Assembly (NCBI RefSeq): GCF_026212465.1
Contig: NC_080048.1
Coordinates: 26,260,993 to 26,324,992, forward strand
Direction: 5' to 3'
Length of the DNA: 64,000 nucleotides
Origin: Amaranthus tricolor
Taxonomy: Eukaryota; Streptophyta; Magnoliopsida; Caryophyllales; Amaranthaceae
Made by a program: the position numbers and the translations under genes. Positions 20,703 to 33,400 of this stretch are shown in pieces (position 1 is the first letter of the stretch; every line of letters starts with the position of its first letter). The notes beneath the pieces are model-generated. The model searched no databases. It was not told the origin of the DNA and saw only the letters and a program-made list of their open reading frames with translations.

Positions 20703-23270
20703 CTAAACTCACAAATAAGAGAATTTTGTTAGTAATTCGGTCATTAAAACAATTAAACAACAATGCCTAACTTGTAAGATAATGAACATCACCTCATGTA
20801 GACATGGAAAAGAGCTACGTTCAGCATCTCTCCTCTCAAAAATTGCCCGATGTCACTAGGACCAATAATTACATACGGGTCTTCTGAAAAGCAGTATTGC
20901 TCCTTCAGCAGGGGCAACATGATTGGGTCCTCCTCACTTATGCGAGATGCACAATAATGCAGCCATTTGCAATCTTAAGAGAGATCTTTTAGCTCCTCAT
21001 CAGTCAAAATTGGAGTGCTTGGCATCGACTTTGACCCAGTCGACACCTTTGTTGAGGAACCGACCTCTCTACAAGATCCCTTTGGACTCTTTTGCTATTT
21101 CAATTTAAAAAATTAAATTAGTGTGAGCATGCAATTAAAAAAATAAAAATAAATAAGGTACAAATGATTCTTACCATGTTAGTGAATCGGACCCAAGCAT
21201 ATGGCCATGTGACGAAACTACCTAGGGCGTCTGATAGTTTCTCAAGGCTCCATGCTGGCATTGGAATTGGGAGTGAGAAATCTTCAAACCCCTTTACAAT
21301 AGTCTCCACGGCCACACTTATGTGGCCACTTGTAACAGGCACTGAATGCACTGTTTGGCCCTCTTTATTTGGCTGTGCCATACCATATGCAACCTCAGTT
21401 AAGTCTCCATCACTAGCAACACCTAACTGAGGCAGCAAAAGAGGACAAGGAGTCGCCTCCTGAAAATTGTGTCGTTTAGTATAATAAGCATCATAATAAA
21501 ATTTTAATTACGCGTTGCAATTTAAATTAATAAGTGCTTATATATTTAAAAACTATGTACCTGTAGCACTGGCACCCGGAGTTGGCTCCGGATTTTGAGC
21601 AACGGGGGTATTAGTAAAGAGCTGGGGTGCTACGGGGGTAATGGGCTCGGGTGTTGGCTCGACCAAAGCGTTAGAATCCCCATGTTGACTTCCCTGATCA
21701 TCGACAATCAGGTTTGCCAAGTCCACAATGGGTGCACCCATCTTTTGCAACACGGTGGCCAACTTCGCGAGAACGTCCTTCGTAATCTCCGCTCGGAGGG
21801 TTGCTGCTTCTTCCCGCAGTGCCGTTCGGGATTGAGTAGCAACACACTCTTTGCCGAATGCCTTCTGTAACCCCACGCGGACGCCTCCTTTTCCGACTAC
21901 CCGCCCACTGTGGTCTTTCCCTAAGACCATATGCAATGCGTCAACATTGCCTTTTGGGGTGAACTCCCCCGTAGCTTCTTTTTCCTTCCAGCCCATCTGT
22001 TCAAATAAAAAGTGACATATATAGTAATTAGTATAAGTACATCAAAGCCAAAGAATACAAAACAAATGAAGAATATACTTAATAATTTCAAAACTCACCA
22101 CAGCATCAACAACCTTCTTCGTTCCCGGATCATTAATGGTAAATTTACCACTTGCATCTCGGGAATGAAGCCCGCAATACCAATCACGCACCCGATCTCC
22201 AGCAAGAGTATGTACGGATGCGGAGGTAGTCGTAGATGAGGGTGTGGATGAACTTTGATTGGGGTATAAACCCGCATCCACCCACTCTTTTCGGACCTCA
22301 TCGTACGTTTTCTGGCCTAAGCGATGGTAAAACTTCCTTTTGCTTGCAGAATCGGAAGCTTTACCACGCTTTTCCTTATTAATCAATAGAAATCGAATGT
22401 CATGTATTAGTTTAATGACTGAATCAAAAGAAGTCAATTCAAATTGGTAAACTATAATATAATATGAAATACTTACAACTTCTATGGGAGTTGTTCTTTT
22501 GGCAACAAAGGCCTCCCAATCCCTCTTCGATATGTGACCCCATATTTCTTAGGGCATCTTCGAAGGTGCTTGCTCTCCACCTTCGTTTCCCGTTTTGACC
22601 TTTTTGGTCGTACGGGCACGGGTCTTCGTAATCCAGCCAGTTACTAGCTTGGATTTGAAATCTCTGAATCTTTCAGCAACAGCTGAAAGAAACACATTTT
22701 TTTTGTCCTCATCGCTCTCGATGTGGAAAAGATTCTACAAAAAAAATTTATATTTGTTACTGACAATTAAATTAATTTTAAAATGAAACTAAATGAGTAA
22801 AAATAGTAAAGTTGCTTACCACAGTATCATTCCATAGAGAATTTTTCAAACCCTCTGGAACCTCGTTCCATGCGTGCAATATGGAAATCTTGCGGATACA
22901 TAGGCCCACTTGTTTTCCATATTGCCTACGCCATTTTCTGCAGGGTTGACCCAATGCATTGTATTCCAAATGCATTGGTTCCGTGACTTTGAGGTTTTTC
23001 GTAGGACCTCTCCCTTTTCTTTTCTTACTGGTAGTGGGAGAATCCATTGGTGGGGCGTCTTCAGTCTCAAAATCATTGTCTAGAGGTGGAGCGTCTTCAG
23101 CCATACGCTCGAATCTCACAATTTGGTCCTCTTCACTGTCGTAACTACGATGCTCATTATCCGAGGTCTCAATCTCGGGGACAATTTCGTCTCTGAATAG
23201 ATGCATTATATATCAGTACCTGAAGGAGTATGAATAGAAATATATTAGAACATAAGCTAAGTAATATTAA

Positions 23271-23396
23271 GAATATGACTATGATTTACAATTCTAATAC
23301 GTACGTTCAACACAATAATATATAAAAAATAAGTGTTCTGTGCAAAGTTTCATGCAAAACAAACCAAGTGCCAAAAAAACTTTTAAAAGCTTTAAA
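23271..23396 (-). repeat. Single degraded satellite monomer between the two CACTA genes
   Basis: gaatatgactatgatttaca through cacaataatatata and catgcaaaacaaaccaag to tgccaaaaaaac follows the reverse complement of the outer satellite over most of a monomer. A gap of about 23 bp covers the CGCG box. It lies in the intergenic stretch 23207-23415, inverted relative to the surrounding array, as in the intron array. It is much more diverged than the intron monomers. Confidence 0.82.
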
Positions 23397-23415
23397 TTCA
23401 TACCTTGTGAATCAC

Positions 23416-26023
23416 TTAATTCAAATGTATTCCTTCTGTGTGATCTACACACATATAACCAACATCTACATCATCTACATCATCTTGATCCACTGATATT
23501 GGATTGATAAAGGGAGGGGAGTCTTCAAAAGCTTCATATTCTTCCTCATCCTCAACATCACCTATACCAAGAATGCTTCTTTTTCCCGGTACAACAATAG
23601 ACCATTTTTTATCAGACGGGTCTACAATGTAGAATACTTGCTTGGCTTGTGTGGCTAGTATTAATGGCTCCTCACTATCACGCAAACGAGCTAAGTCTAC
23701 AAGAGTGAATCCACAAGGGTCGTCATTGTTTATGCATCATCGATTATTATCTACCCACTTACATTTGAAAAGACCAATATTGAAAGTAGAGTAGTCAAGC
23801 TCCCATATTTCATGTACCCGCCCGTAGTATACCAATTTAGTATACCAATTTACAATCACGTCGAGTTGAAGTGCATCAAGTTTAAAGGGATCAAGAACTT
23901 TACTACAAATTGTGTTGAAGAACGAACATAGCTCGGTAATAGCATATCTCACATGTTTTGGCAGTATTCCACGGATTGCAATTGGTAAGAACACTTGCAT
24001 CATTACATGGCAATCGTGAGATTTCATGCTTCCCAACTTCAGCTCACCATTTAGGCTAACAAATCTCTTCATGTTGGATGAGTACCCAGACGGAACCTTA
24101 ATGCCATACAAACACTCACAAAATGTCCGCTTCTCTACTTTGGACAATGTGTAGCAAGCTGGAGGCAAATAAACTTTGTCATTAAGCATCTTCTTCTTAC
24201 TGCCACCAACTTCATCATCAGCTCTATTTCTTTTCTTACTCACCTTAACATGTGCCCACAACTCCGGACGAAGACCCTTACATTCAAACCAATCTCGCAC
24301 GGCCCTAACATCTTTTGTCTTACCCGGAATGTTCATGAGAGTCCCGAGTATGGCATCGCATACATTTTTCTCTATATGCATAACGTCAAGACAATGCCTA
24401 ACCTGTAGATCTCTCCAATATGGAAGCTTCCAAAAGATTGATTCTTTTTTCCATAATCGGCCTTCACCTCCTTGCACTTGCCCCGTTTTACCAAATACAG
24501 TCTCAACTCCCTTAACCTGTTCATAAACCTCATAACCGGTCAACGGTCGACGAGCTACACGGTCCTCAACCTCCCCATTGAACAACTTCTTCTTACGATA
24601 TTGGTGGTCTCGTGGGAGGAACTTTCGATGGTGCATGAATACGTGTTTGCACTTAGGAATCCACGTGGATTCCATGTCATCGATACATATCGGGCATGCT
24701 TTCTTCCCTTTGTTCTTATACCCCGATAAGTTGCCATATGCCGGAAAATCATTAACGGTGCATAAAAGCATTGCACGCAAGGTGAATTCCTCATTAGCAT
24801 ATGCATCAAACACTGAAACGCCTTCATCCCACATCTTTCTCAAATCCTCAACGAGAGGTGCAAGATACACATCTATGTCATTGCCAGGTTGTTTAGGACC
24901 CGAGATAAGAAGCGAAAGCATTATGTACTTACGCTTCATACACAACCAAGGTGGCAAATTATAGATCACTAAAAGTACCGGCCAAGTACTATGTTGAGAA
25001 CTAAGATTGCCGAACGGGTTCATTCCATCCGTACACAGTCCGAGCCTTAAATTACGAACCTCATCCCCAAAAGTCTTATGCAACCTATCAATACTCTTCC
25101 ACTCCGGAGAATCAGATGGATGTGTGAGCAAGTGACCTTTCTTCACCCTATCTGCATGCCACCTCAAATTTAACGCATCTTTCTTTATAGAAAACAAGCG
25201 CTTGAATCTAGGTATTATTGGAAGATACCACAATACCTTAGCCGGGGGCCCTTTAGCATCCCGAGCCCCTTTACGCTTTAGCGCGATAACCCACACCTAG
25301 GACACTCTTCTAAGTTCTCGTTTTCATTCCGATACAACACACAATCATTCGGACACGCATGAATCTTCTGGTACTCTAAGCCGAAAGGACACATGAGCTT
25401 TTTGGCATAATATGTCGACTTTGGAAGTTCATTTCCCTCAGGAAGCAACTCTCCTAACGCTTCTAATAACATTGTGAAACTAGCGTCACTCCAATTGAAC
25501 TTTGACTTAATGTTGAAAATTGTCAACACTGCTGTTAGTTTGGTGAACTTTGTACATGCAGGGTACAAAGGCTTTTGAGAAGCCTCTGCAACAAGTCAAA
25601 AACACGAGGACGTTTTCCTAACTCATCCTCGACTCCCTCCATCATCTCATCAACACGATCCACATCCTCATCGACATTCTCTTCATCTGTCTCATACCCA
25701 TCAACATGATCTACTACATCCCCATTGACATCGGCCACATTATTGACGTCCTCAACAACACTTTTCTCTTTGTAAACTCCCTCCTCACCATGCCAAACCC
25801 AAACATGATATTGAGGCCTAAACCCACGTCGAAGTATGTGCTCCCTAAGAATATCAACACTATCTACCTTTGATACATTGCCACAACTGACACATGGGCA
25901 ATAAAAACCAACTCCCCCCGTCCTAACTTGATGTTCAACCGCAATACTACAAAATTCTAATACGCCATCAATAAATTCCGACGATTCAATGCTTCCATAC
26001 ATCCAAGAACGATCGTTTGTCAT
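23416..26023 (-). pseudogene. TNP2-type CACTA transposase, frameshifted and internally deleted
   Basis: Catalytic transposase of En/Spm elements, which cuts the transposon ends. Start ATG at 26023 (MTNDRSWMYG), the usual start of the transposase-associated domain, followed by FYCPCVSCGN and REHILRRGFRPQYHVWVWHGE. The frame changes twice, by apparent single-base losses near 25580 and 25290 (pieces 25535-26023, 25278-25568, 23737-25296). The core TNP2 domain is well kept: LRWHADRVKKG, LCTDGMNPFGNLSSQHSTWP, VNDFPAYGNLSGYKNKGKKACP and LPYWRDLQVRHCLDVMHIEKN. The start of DUF4218 (KSHDCHVMMQVFLPIAIRGI) is followed almost at once by DUF4216 (YYGRVHEIWELDYSTFNIGLFKCKWV), so most of DUF4218 is missing. 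A TGA at 23737-23739 interrupts DUF4216, which continues in frame to 23416. Confidence 0.93.
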
Positions 26024-27133
<1,110 letters not shown>

Positions 27134-27420
27134 AAGGCTATCTGCTGCGGTCAAGGGACAAAACCGCAGCAAATATTTCTTCTCATGTGTTCCATTTTTT
27201 GCTGTAATGTTATTTGCTGCGGTCACCATACAAAACCGCAACAATTAGGCGTTTTTAGGGTTATTTGCTGCGGTCACAAGCTTAACCGCAGCAATTAAGC
27301 TTGCAATGGATTATTTGCTGCGGTTATGTCCAAAAACCGCAGCAATTGCTTTTCTTTTTTTTTTTCTCTAATTTTTTTCCGTTTTATTGCTGCGTATATA
27401 CAATAACCGCAGCAAATAAT
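27134..27420 (-). repeat. CACTA right subterminal repeats
   Basis: Five TTGCTGCGGT-type motifs, each followed within about 10-15 nt by ACCGCAGCAA-type complements (starting near 27144, 27210, 27259, 27312 and 27387). They mirror the left end. The final CACTAGTG-type terminus is absent. Confidence 0.88.
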
Positions 27421-27430
27421 AAGCATTTTT

Positions 27431-30400
27431 GGCACTTTAAGTGTTTTTTAAGCTTTTTTGGCACTTTCGCGCATAAAGTAACTAAAACTTGGTTTGTTTT
27501 ACACAAAACTTGGCACAAAACATTATTTGGTATATATTATTGTGTTGAAATGGTTAAAAATGAAAAATCATAGTTATATGATAGAAATTACGTGCTAAGT
27601 TGCGATTTTAAGGATTTTTAAGCTTTTTTGGCACTTTCGTGCATAAAGTAGCTAAAACTTGGTTTATTTTGCACAAAACATGGTACAAAACACTATTTGG
27701 TATATATTTTTCTGTTGAAGTTTTTAAAATTGAAAATCATAGTTGTACGATAGAAATTGCGTGCGAAGTTGTGATTTTATAGATCTTTAAGCTTTTTTGG
27801 CACTTTCGCGCATAAAAAAGCAAAAATTTTTTTTGTTTTGCACGAAACATGGCATAAAACACTATTTGGTATATATTATTGTGTTGAAGTGGTTAAAATT
27901 AAAAATCATAGTTATATGATAAAAATTACATGCTAAGTTGCGATTTTAATGATTTATAAACTTTTTTGGCACTTTCACGCATAAAAAAGCTAAAACTTCG
28001 TTTGTTTTGCACCAAACATGGCATAGAACACTATTTGGTATATATTATTGTGTCGAAGTGGTTAAAATTGAAAATCATAGTTATATGCTAGAAATTACGT
28101 GCTAAGTTACTATTTTAAGTGTTTTTTAAGCTTTTTTGGCACTTTCGCGAGTAAAGTAGCAAAAACTTGGTTTTTTTTTGCACAAAACATGGCACACAAC
28201 ATTATTTCGTATATATAATTGTGTTGAAGTGGTTCAAATTCAAAATCATAGTTATATGATAGAAATTATGTGCTAAGTTGCGATTATAAGGATTTTTATG
28301 CTTTTTTGGCGCTTTTGCGCATAAAGTAGTTAAAACTAGGTTTGTTTTGCACGAAACTTGGCATACGACAATATTTGGTATATATTATTGTGTTGAAATG
28401 GTTAAAAGTGAAAATCCTAGTGATAGGCTAGAAATTAGGTGCTAAGTTGCGCTTTTAAGGGTTTTTAAAGTTTTTTGGCAATTTCGCGCATAAATTAGCT
28501 AAAGCATGGTTTGTTTTGCAAGAAACTTGGCACACAACACTATTTCGTATATATTAATGTGTTGAAGTGGTCAGAATTGAAAATAATTGTTATATGCTAG
28601 AAATTATGTGCCAAGTTGTGATTTTAAGGGTTTTTAAACTTTTTTGGCAGTTTCACGCATAAAGTAGCTAAAACTTGGTTTGTTTTGCAAAAAAATTGAT
28701 ATATAACTCTGTTTGGCATATATTATTGAGTAAAAGTGGTTAGAATTGAAAATAAATCATATGCTAGAAATTACGTGCTAATTTATTATTTTATGTGTTT
28801 TTTAAGCTTTTTCGGAACTTTCGCGAATAAAGTAGCTTAAACTTGGTTTGTTTCACACAAAACACTATTTCGTATATATAATTGTGTTGAAGTGGTTCAA
28901 TTTGAAAATCATAGTTATATGATAGATATTATGTGCTAAGTTGCGATTATAAGGATTTTTTTGCTTTTATGGCGCTTTCGCGCTTGAAGTAGCTAAAACT
29001 TGGTTTGTTTTGCACGAAACTTGGCACACAACACTATTTGGTATATATTATTGTGTTGAAGTGGTTAAAATTGAAAATCCTTGTTATATGCTAGAAATTA
29101 TGTGCGAAGTTTTGATTATAAGGATTTTTATGCTTTTTTCGGACTTTCGCTTATAAAGTACCTAAACCTTGGTTTGTTTTGCCATAAATTACGTACTAAA
29201 TTATTATTTTAAGGGTTTTTACGCTTTTTTGGCACTTTCGCGCATAAAGGATTTAAAACTTGGTTTGTTTTGCATGAAACTAGGCACACAACAATATTTG
29301 GCATATATTATTGTGTTGAGGTGGTTAAAATTGAGAATCATAGATATATGCTAGAAATTACGTGCTAAGATTTGATTTTAAGGATTTTTAAGTGTTTTTG
29401 GCACTTTCGCGCGTAAAGTAGCTAAACCTACTTTTGTTTTGCACGAAATTTGGCACACATCACTATTTAAGCTTTTTTCACACTTTCGCGCATAAAATAG
29501 CTAAAACTTTGTTTGTTTTGCATAAAACATGGCAAATGACACTATTTGGTATATATTATTGTGTTGAAGTGGTTAAAAATGAAATACATAGTTATATGAT
29601 AGAAATTACGTGCTAAGTTGCGATTTTAAGGATTTTTAAGCTTTTTTGGCACTTTCGCGCATAAAAAAGCTAAAACTTGGTTTGGTTTGCACGAAACTTG
29701 GCACTGAACACTATTTGGTATATATTATTGTATCGAAGTGGTTAAAATTTAAAATCATAGTTATATGATTGAAATTACGTGCTAAATTTCGATTTTTAGG
29801 ATTTTTACCTTTTTTGGCACTTTCACGCATAAAAATAGCTAAAACTTGGTTTGTTTTGCACGAAACATGGCACACAACGCTATTTGGTATATATTTTTGT
29901 GTTGAAGTGGTTAAAATTGAAAATCATAGTTAAATGTTAGAAATTACGTTTTAAGGTTTGATTTTAAGGGTTTTTTTAATGTTTTTAGCACTTTCGTACA
30001 TAAATTAGCTAAACCTTGGTTTGTTTTGCACGAAACATGGCACACAGCACTATTTAGTATATATTAATGTGTTGAAGTGGTTAGAATTGAAAATAATTCA
30101 TATGCTAGAAATTACGTGCTAAGTTGTGATTTTAAAGGTGTTTAAGCTTTTTTGGCACTTTCGCGCATAAAATAGCTAAAACTTTGTTTGTTTTGCACGA
30201 AACTTGCCATATAACACTATTTATTATGTATTATTGTGTCGAAGTGGTTAAAATTTAAAATCATAGTTATATGATACAAATGACGTTATAAGTTACTATT
30301 TTAAGGGTTTTTAAGCTTTTTTGGCACTTTCTCGTATAAAGTAGCTAAAACTTGGTTTGTTTTACACGAAACTTTGCACACAACACTGTTTGGTATATTA

Positions 30401-33400
30401 TTTTGTTGAAGTGGTTAGAATTGAAAATCATAGTCATATGCTACAAATTAGGTGCTAAGTTACGATTTTAAGGGGTTTTTTAGTGTTTCTTGGCACTTTA
30501 GCGCATAAAGTAGCTCAAACTTGGTTTGTTTTGTAGTGGTTACAATTGAACATCATAGTTATATGCTGGAAATTACGTGCTAAGTTGCGATTTTAAGGTT
30601 TTAAAGAGTTTTTGGCACTTTCGCGCACAAAATATAGTAAACATGGTTTGTTTTGTACGAAACATGGCACACAAAACTATTTGGTATATATTATTGTGTT
30701 GAAGTGGTTAAAATTGAAAATCATAGTTATATGCTAGAAATTACATGCTAAGTTAAGATTTTAAGGGTTTTTAAGTCTTTTTTGGCACATTTTGTGCATA
30801 AAGTAGCTCAAACTTAGTTTGTTTTGAACGAAACTTTGCATAGAGCTCTATTTGGTATTTACTATTGTGTGGAAGTTGTTAGAATTGAAAAGGATTGTGA
30901 CATGCTAGAAATTATGTACTAAGTTACGATTTTTAGGGTTTTTAAGTGTTATTTGGCACTTTCGGGCATATAGTTGCCCAAACTATTATTGTGTTGAAGT
31001 GGTTAAAATTGAAATCATAGTTATATGTTAGAAATTACGTGTTAAGGTTCGATTTTATGTGTTTTTTAGTGTTTTTGGCACTTTCGCGCATAAAGTGGCT
31101 AAGCCTTTATTTGGTTTGCACGAAACTTGGCACACAACACTATTTAGTATATATATTAATGTGTTGAATTGGTTAGAATTTAAAATAATTCATATGCTAG
31201 AAATTACGTGCTAAGTTACTATTTTAAAGGTTTTAAAGATTTTTTGGCACATTCGCGCATAAAGTAACTAAAACTTTATTTGTTTTGCACAAAACTTAGC
31301 ACACAACATTATTTGGTATATATTATTTTGTTGAAGTGGTTAAAATCGAAAATTATAGTTATATGATAGAAATTACGTGCTATGTTACTATATTAAGGAT
31401 TTTTAAGCTTTTTTTTGCACTTTCGCGCATAAAATAGCCAAAACTTGGTTTGTTTTGCACCAACCTTGGCACATAACACTATTTGTTATTTATTATTGTG
31501 TCAATATGGTTAAAATTGAAAATCATAGTTATATGATAAAAATTACGTGCTAAGTTACTATTTAATGGTTTTTAAGTTTTTTTGGCACTTTCGCGCATAA
31601 CGTAGCTAATACTTGGCCTCGTTTGCACAACACATGGCACACAACACTATTTGGTACATATTATTGTGTTGAAGTGGTTAAAATTGAAAATTATAGATAT
31701 ATGATAGAAATTATGTGTTAAGTTGCAATTTTAAGGATTTTTAAGCTTTTTTGGCACTATCTCGCATAAAATAGCTAAAACGTGGTTTGTTTTGCACGAA
31801 ACTTGGCACATAACACTATTTGGTATATATTATTGTGTCAAAGTGGTGGAAATTAAAAATCACAGATATATGATAGAAATTACGTGCTAAGTTACGTTTT
31901 TAAGGATTTTTAACCTTTTTTGGCACTTTCTCGCATAAAATACCTAAAACATGGTTTGTTCGCACGAAACATGGCACAAAACACTATTTGGTATATATTA
32001 TTGTGTTGACGTGGTTAGAATTGAAAATCATCGTCACATGCTAGAAATTAAGTCCTAAGTTACAATTTTAAGGGTTTTGAAGCTTTTTTGGTTGTTTCGC
32101 GCAAAAAGTAGCTAAAACATGGTTTGTTTTGCATAAAACTTGGCACACAATAGTATTTGGTATATATTATTGTGTTGAAGTGGTTAAAATTGAAAATCCT
32201 AGTTATATGTTAGAAATTGCGTGCAAAGTTGCGATTTTAAGGGTTTTTAAGCTTTTTTTGCACTATCGCGCATAAAATACACTTTGTTTGTTTTGCACGA
32301 AACTTGGCACACAACACTATTTCGTAATTATTATTGTGTTGAAGTGGTTAGAATTGAAAATCATTGATATTTGCAAGAAATTACGTGCTAAGTTGCGATT
32401 CTAAGGATTTTTAAGCGTTTTTTGGCACTTTTGCACATAAAGTAGCTCAAACTTGGTTTGTTTTGCACGAAACATGGCACACAACACTATTTGGTATATA
32501 TTATTGCGTTGAAGTGGTTGAAATTGAAAATAAGTCATATTCTAGAAATTACGTGCTAAGTTACTAATTTAAGGGTTTTTAAGCTTTTTTGGCATTTTTG
32601 CGGAAAAACAAACTAAAACTTGGTTTGTTTTGCACAAAACTTGGCACACAACATTATTTTGTAAATATTATTGTGTTGAAGTGGTTAAAATTTAAAATCA
32701 AAGTTATAAGATAGAAATTACGTGCTAAGTTGCGATTTTAAGGATTTTGAAGCTTTTTTTACACATTTTCGCATAAAGTAGCTAAAACTTGGTTTGCTTT
32801 GCACGAAACTTGGCACACAAGATTAATTGGCATATATTATTTTTTTGAAGTGGTTAAAATATAAAATCATAGCTATACGCTAGAAATTACGTGCTAAGAT
32901 TCGATTTTAAGGGTTTTTAAATGTTTTTTGCACTTTCGCGCATAAAGTAGCTAAACCTTGGTTTGTTTTGCATGAAACTTGGCACACAACACTATTAATT
33001 GTATACTCTTGTGCTAAAGTGGTTAGAATTGAAATAAAGTAATATGTTAGAAATTACGTGCTAAATTACTATTTTAAGGGTTTTTATGCTTTTTTGGCAC
33101 TTTCCCGCATAAAGTAGCTAAAACTTGGTTTGTTTTGCACGAAACTTTGCACACAACACTATTTGGTATATTATTGTGTTGAAGTGGTTAGAATTGAAAC
33201 TCATAGTCATATGCTACAAATTAGGTGCTAAGTTACGATTTTAAGGGTTTTCAAGTGTTTCTTGGCACTTTCGCGCATAAAGTTGCTCAGACTTGGTTTG
33301 TTTTGCACGACACTCGGCACATAACCCTATTTGGTATATATTATTGTTTTGTAGTGGTTACAATTGAACATCATAGTTATATGTTGGAAATTACATGCTA

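Larger units (their letters stand above)
17436..23206 (-). pseudogene. CACTA gene joining a Transposase_24-like region to a C48/Ulp1-like cysteine protease (11 exons)
   Basis: Exons inferred from GT...AG borders and continuing frames: 22820-23206, 22477-22734, 22099-22374, 21561-21996, 21175-21459, 20793-21094, 20520-20702, 20315-20431, 20153-20225, 17633-17740 and 17436-17537. The first exons hold a Transposase_24 (Ptta/En/Spm)-like stretch (YGKQVGLCIRKISIL, VPEGLKNSLWNDTV). The later ones hold a Ulp1-type region: SQFLRGEML-like GQFLRGEML, then LHWILLII (catalytic His), VHVFDSLQKP (Asp) and QQPPSSVDCGYYALKF (Cys). Ulp1 proteases cleave SUMO-type conjugates in the nucleus; the role in the transposon is unknown. 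Lesions: in-frame TAA in exon 2 (after SKMP) and in exon 6 (after LKDLS). The intron before the Cys exon is filled with satellite, and its acceptor reads AA, not AG. The start Met at 23206 is uncertain because an ttcag acceptor lies just downstream. Confidence 0.83.

Noticed and set aside
20923..21108. Plus-strand ORFs in the CACTA gene region (20549-20770, 20923-21108, 21164-21430, 22595-22786, 24176-24964)
   Set aside because: They lie antisense to well-supported minus-strand exons of the Ulp1-like and TNP2 genes.
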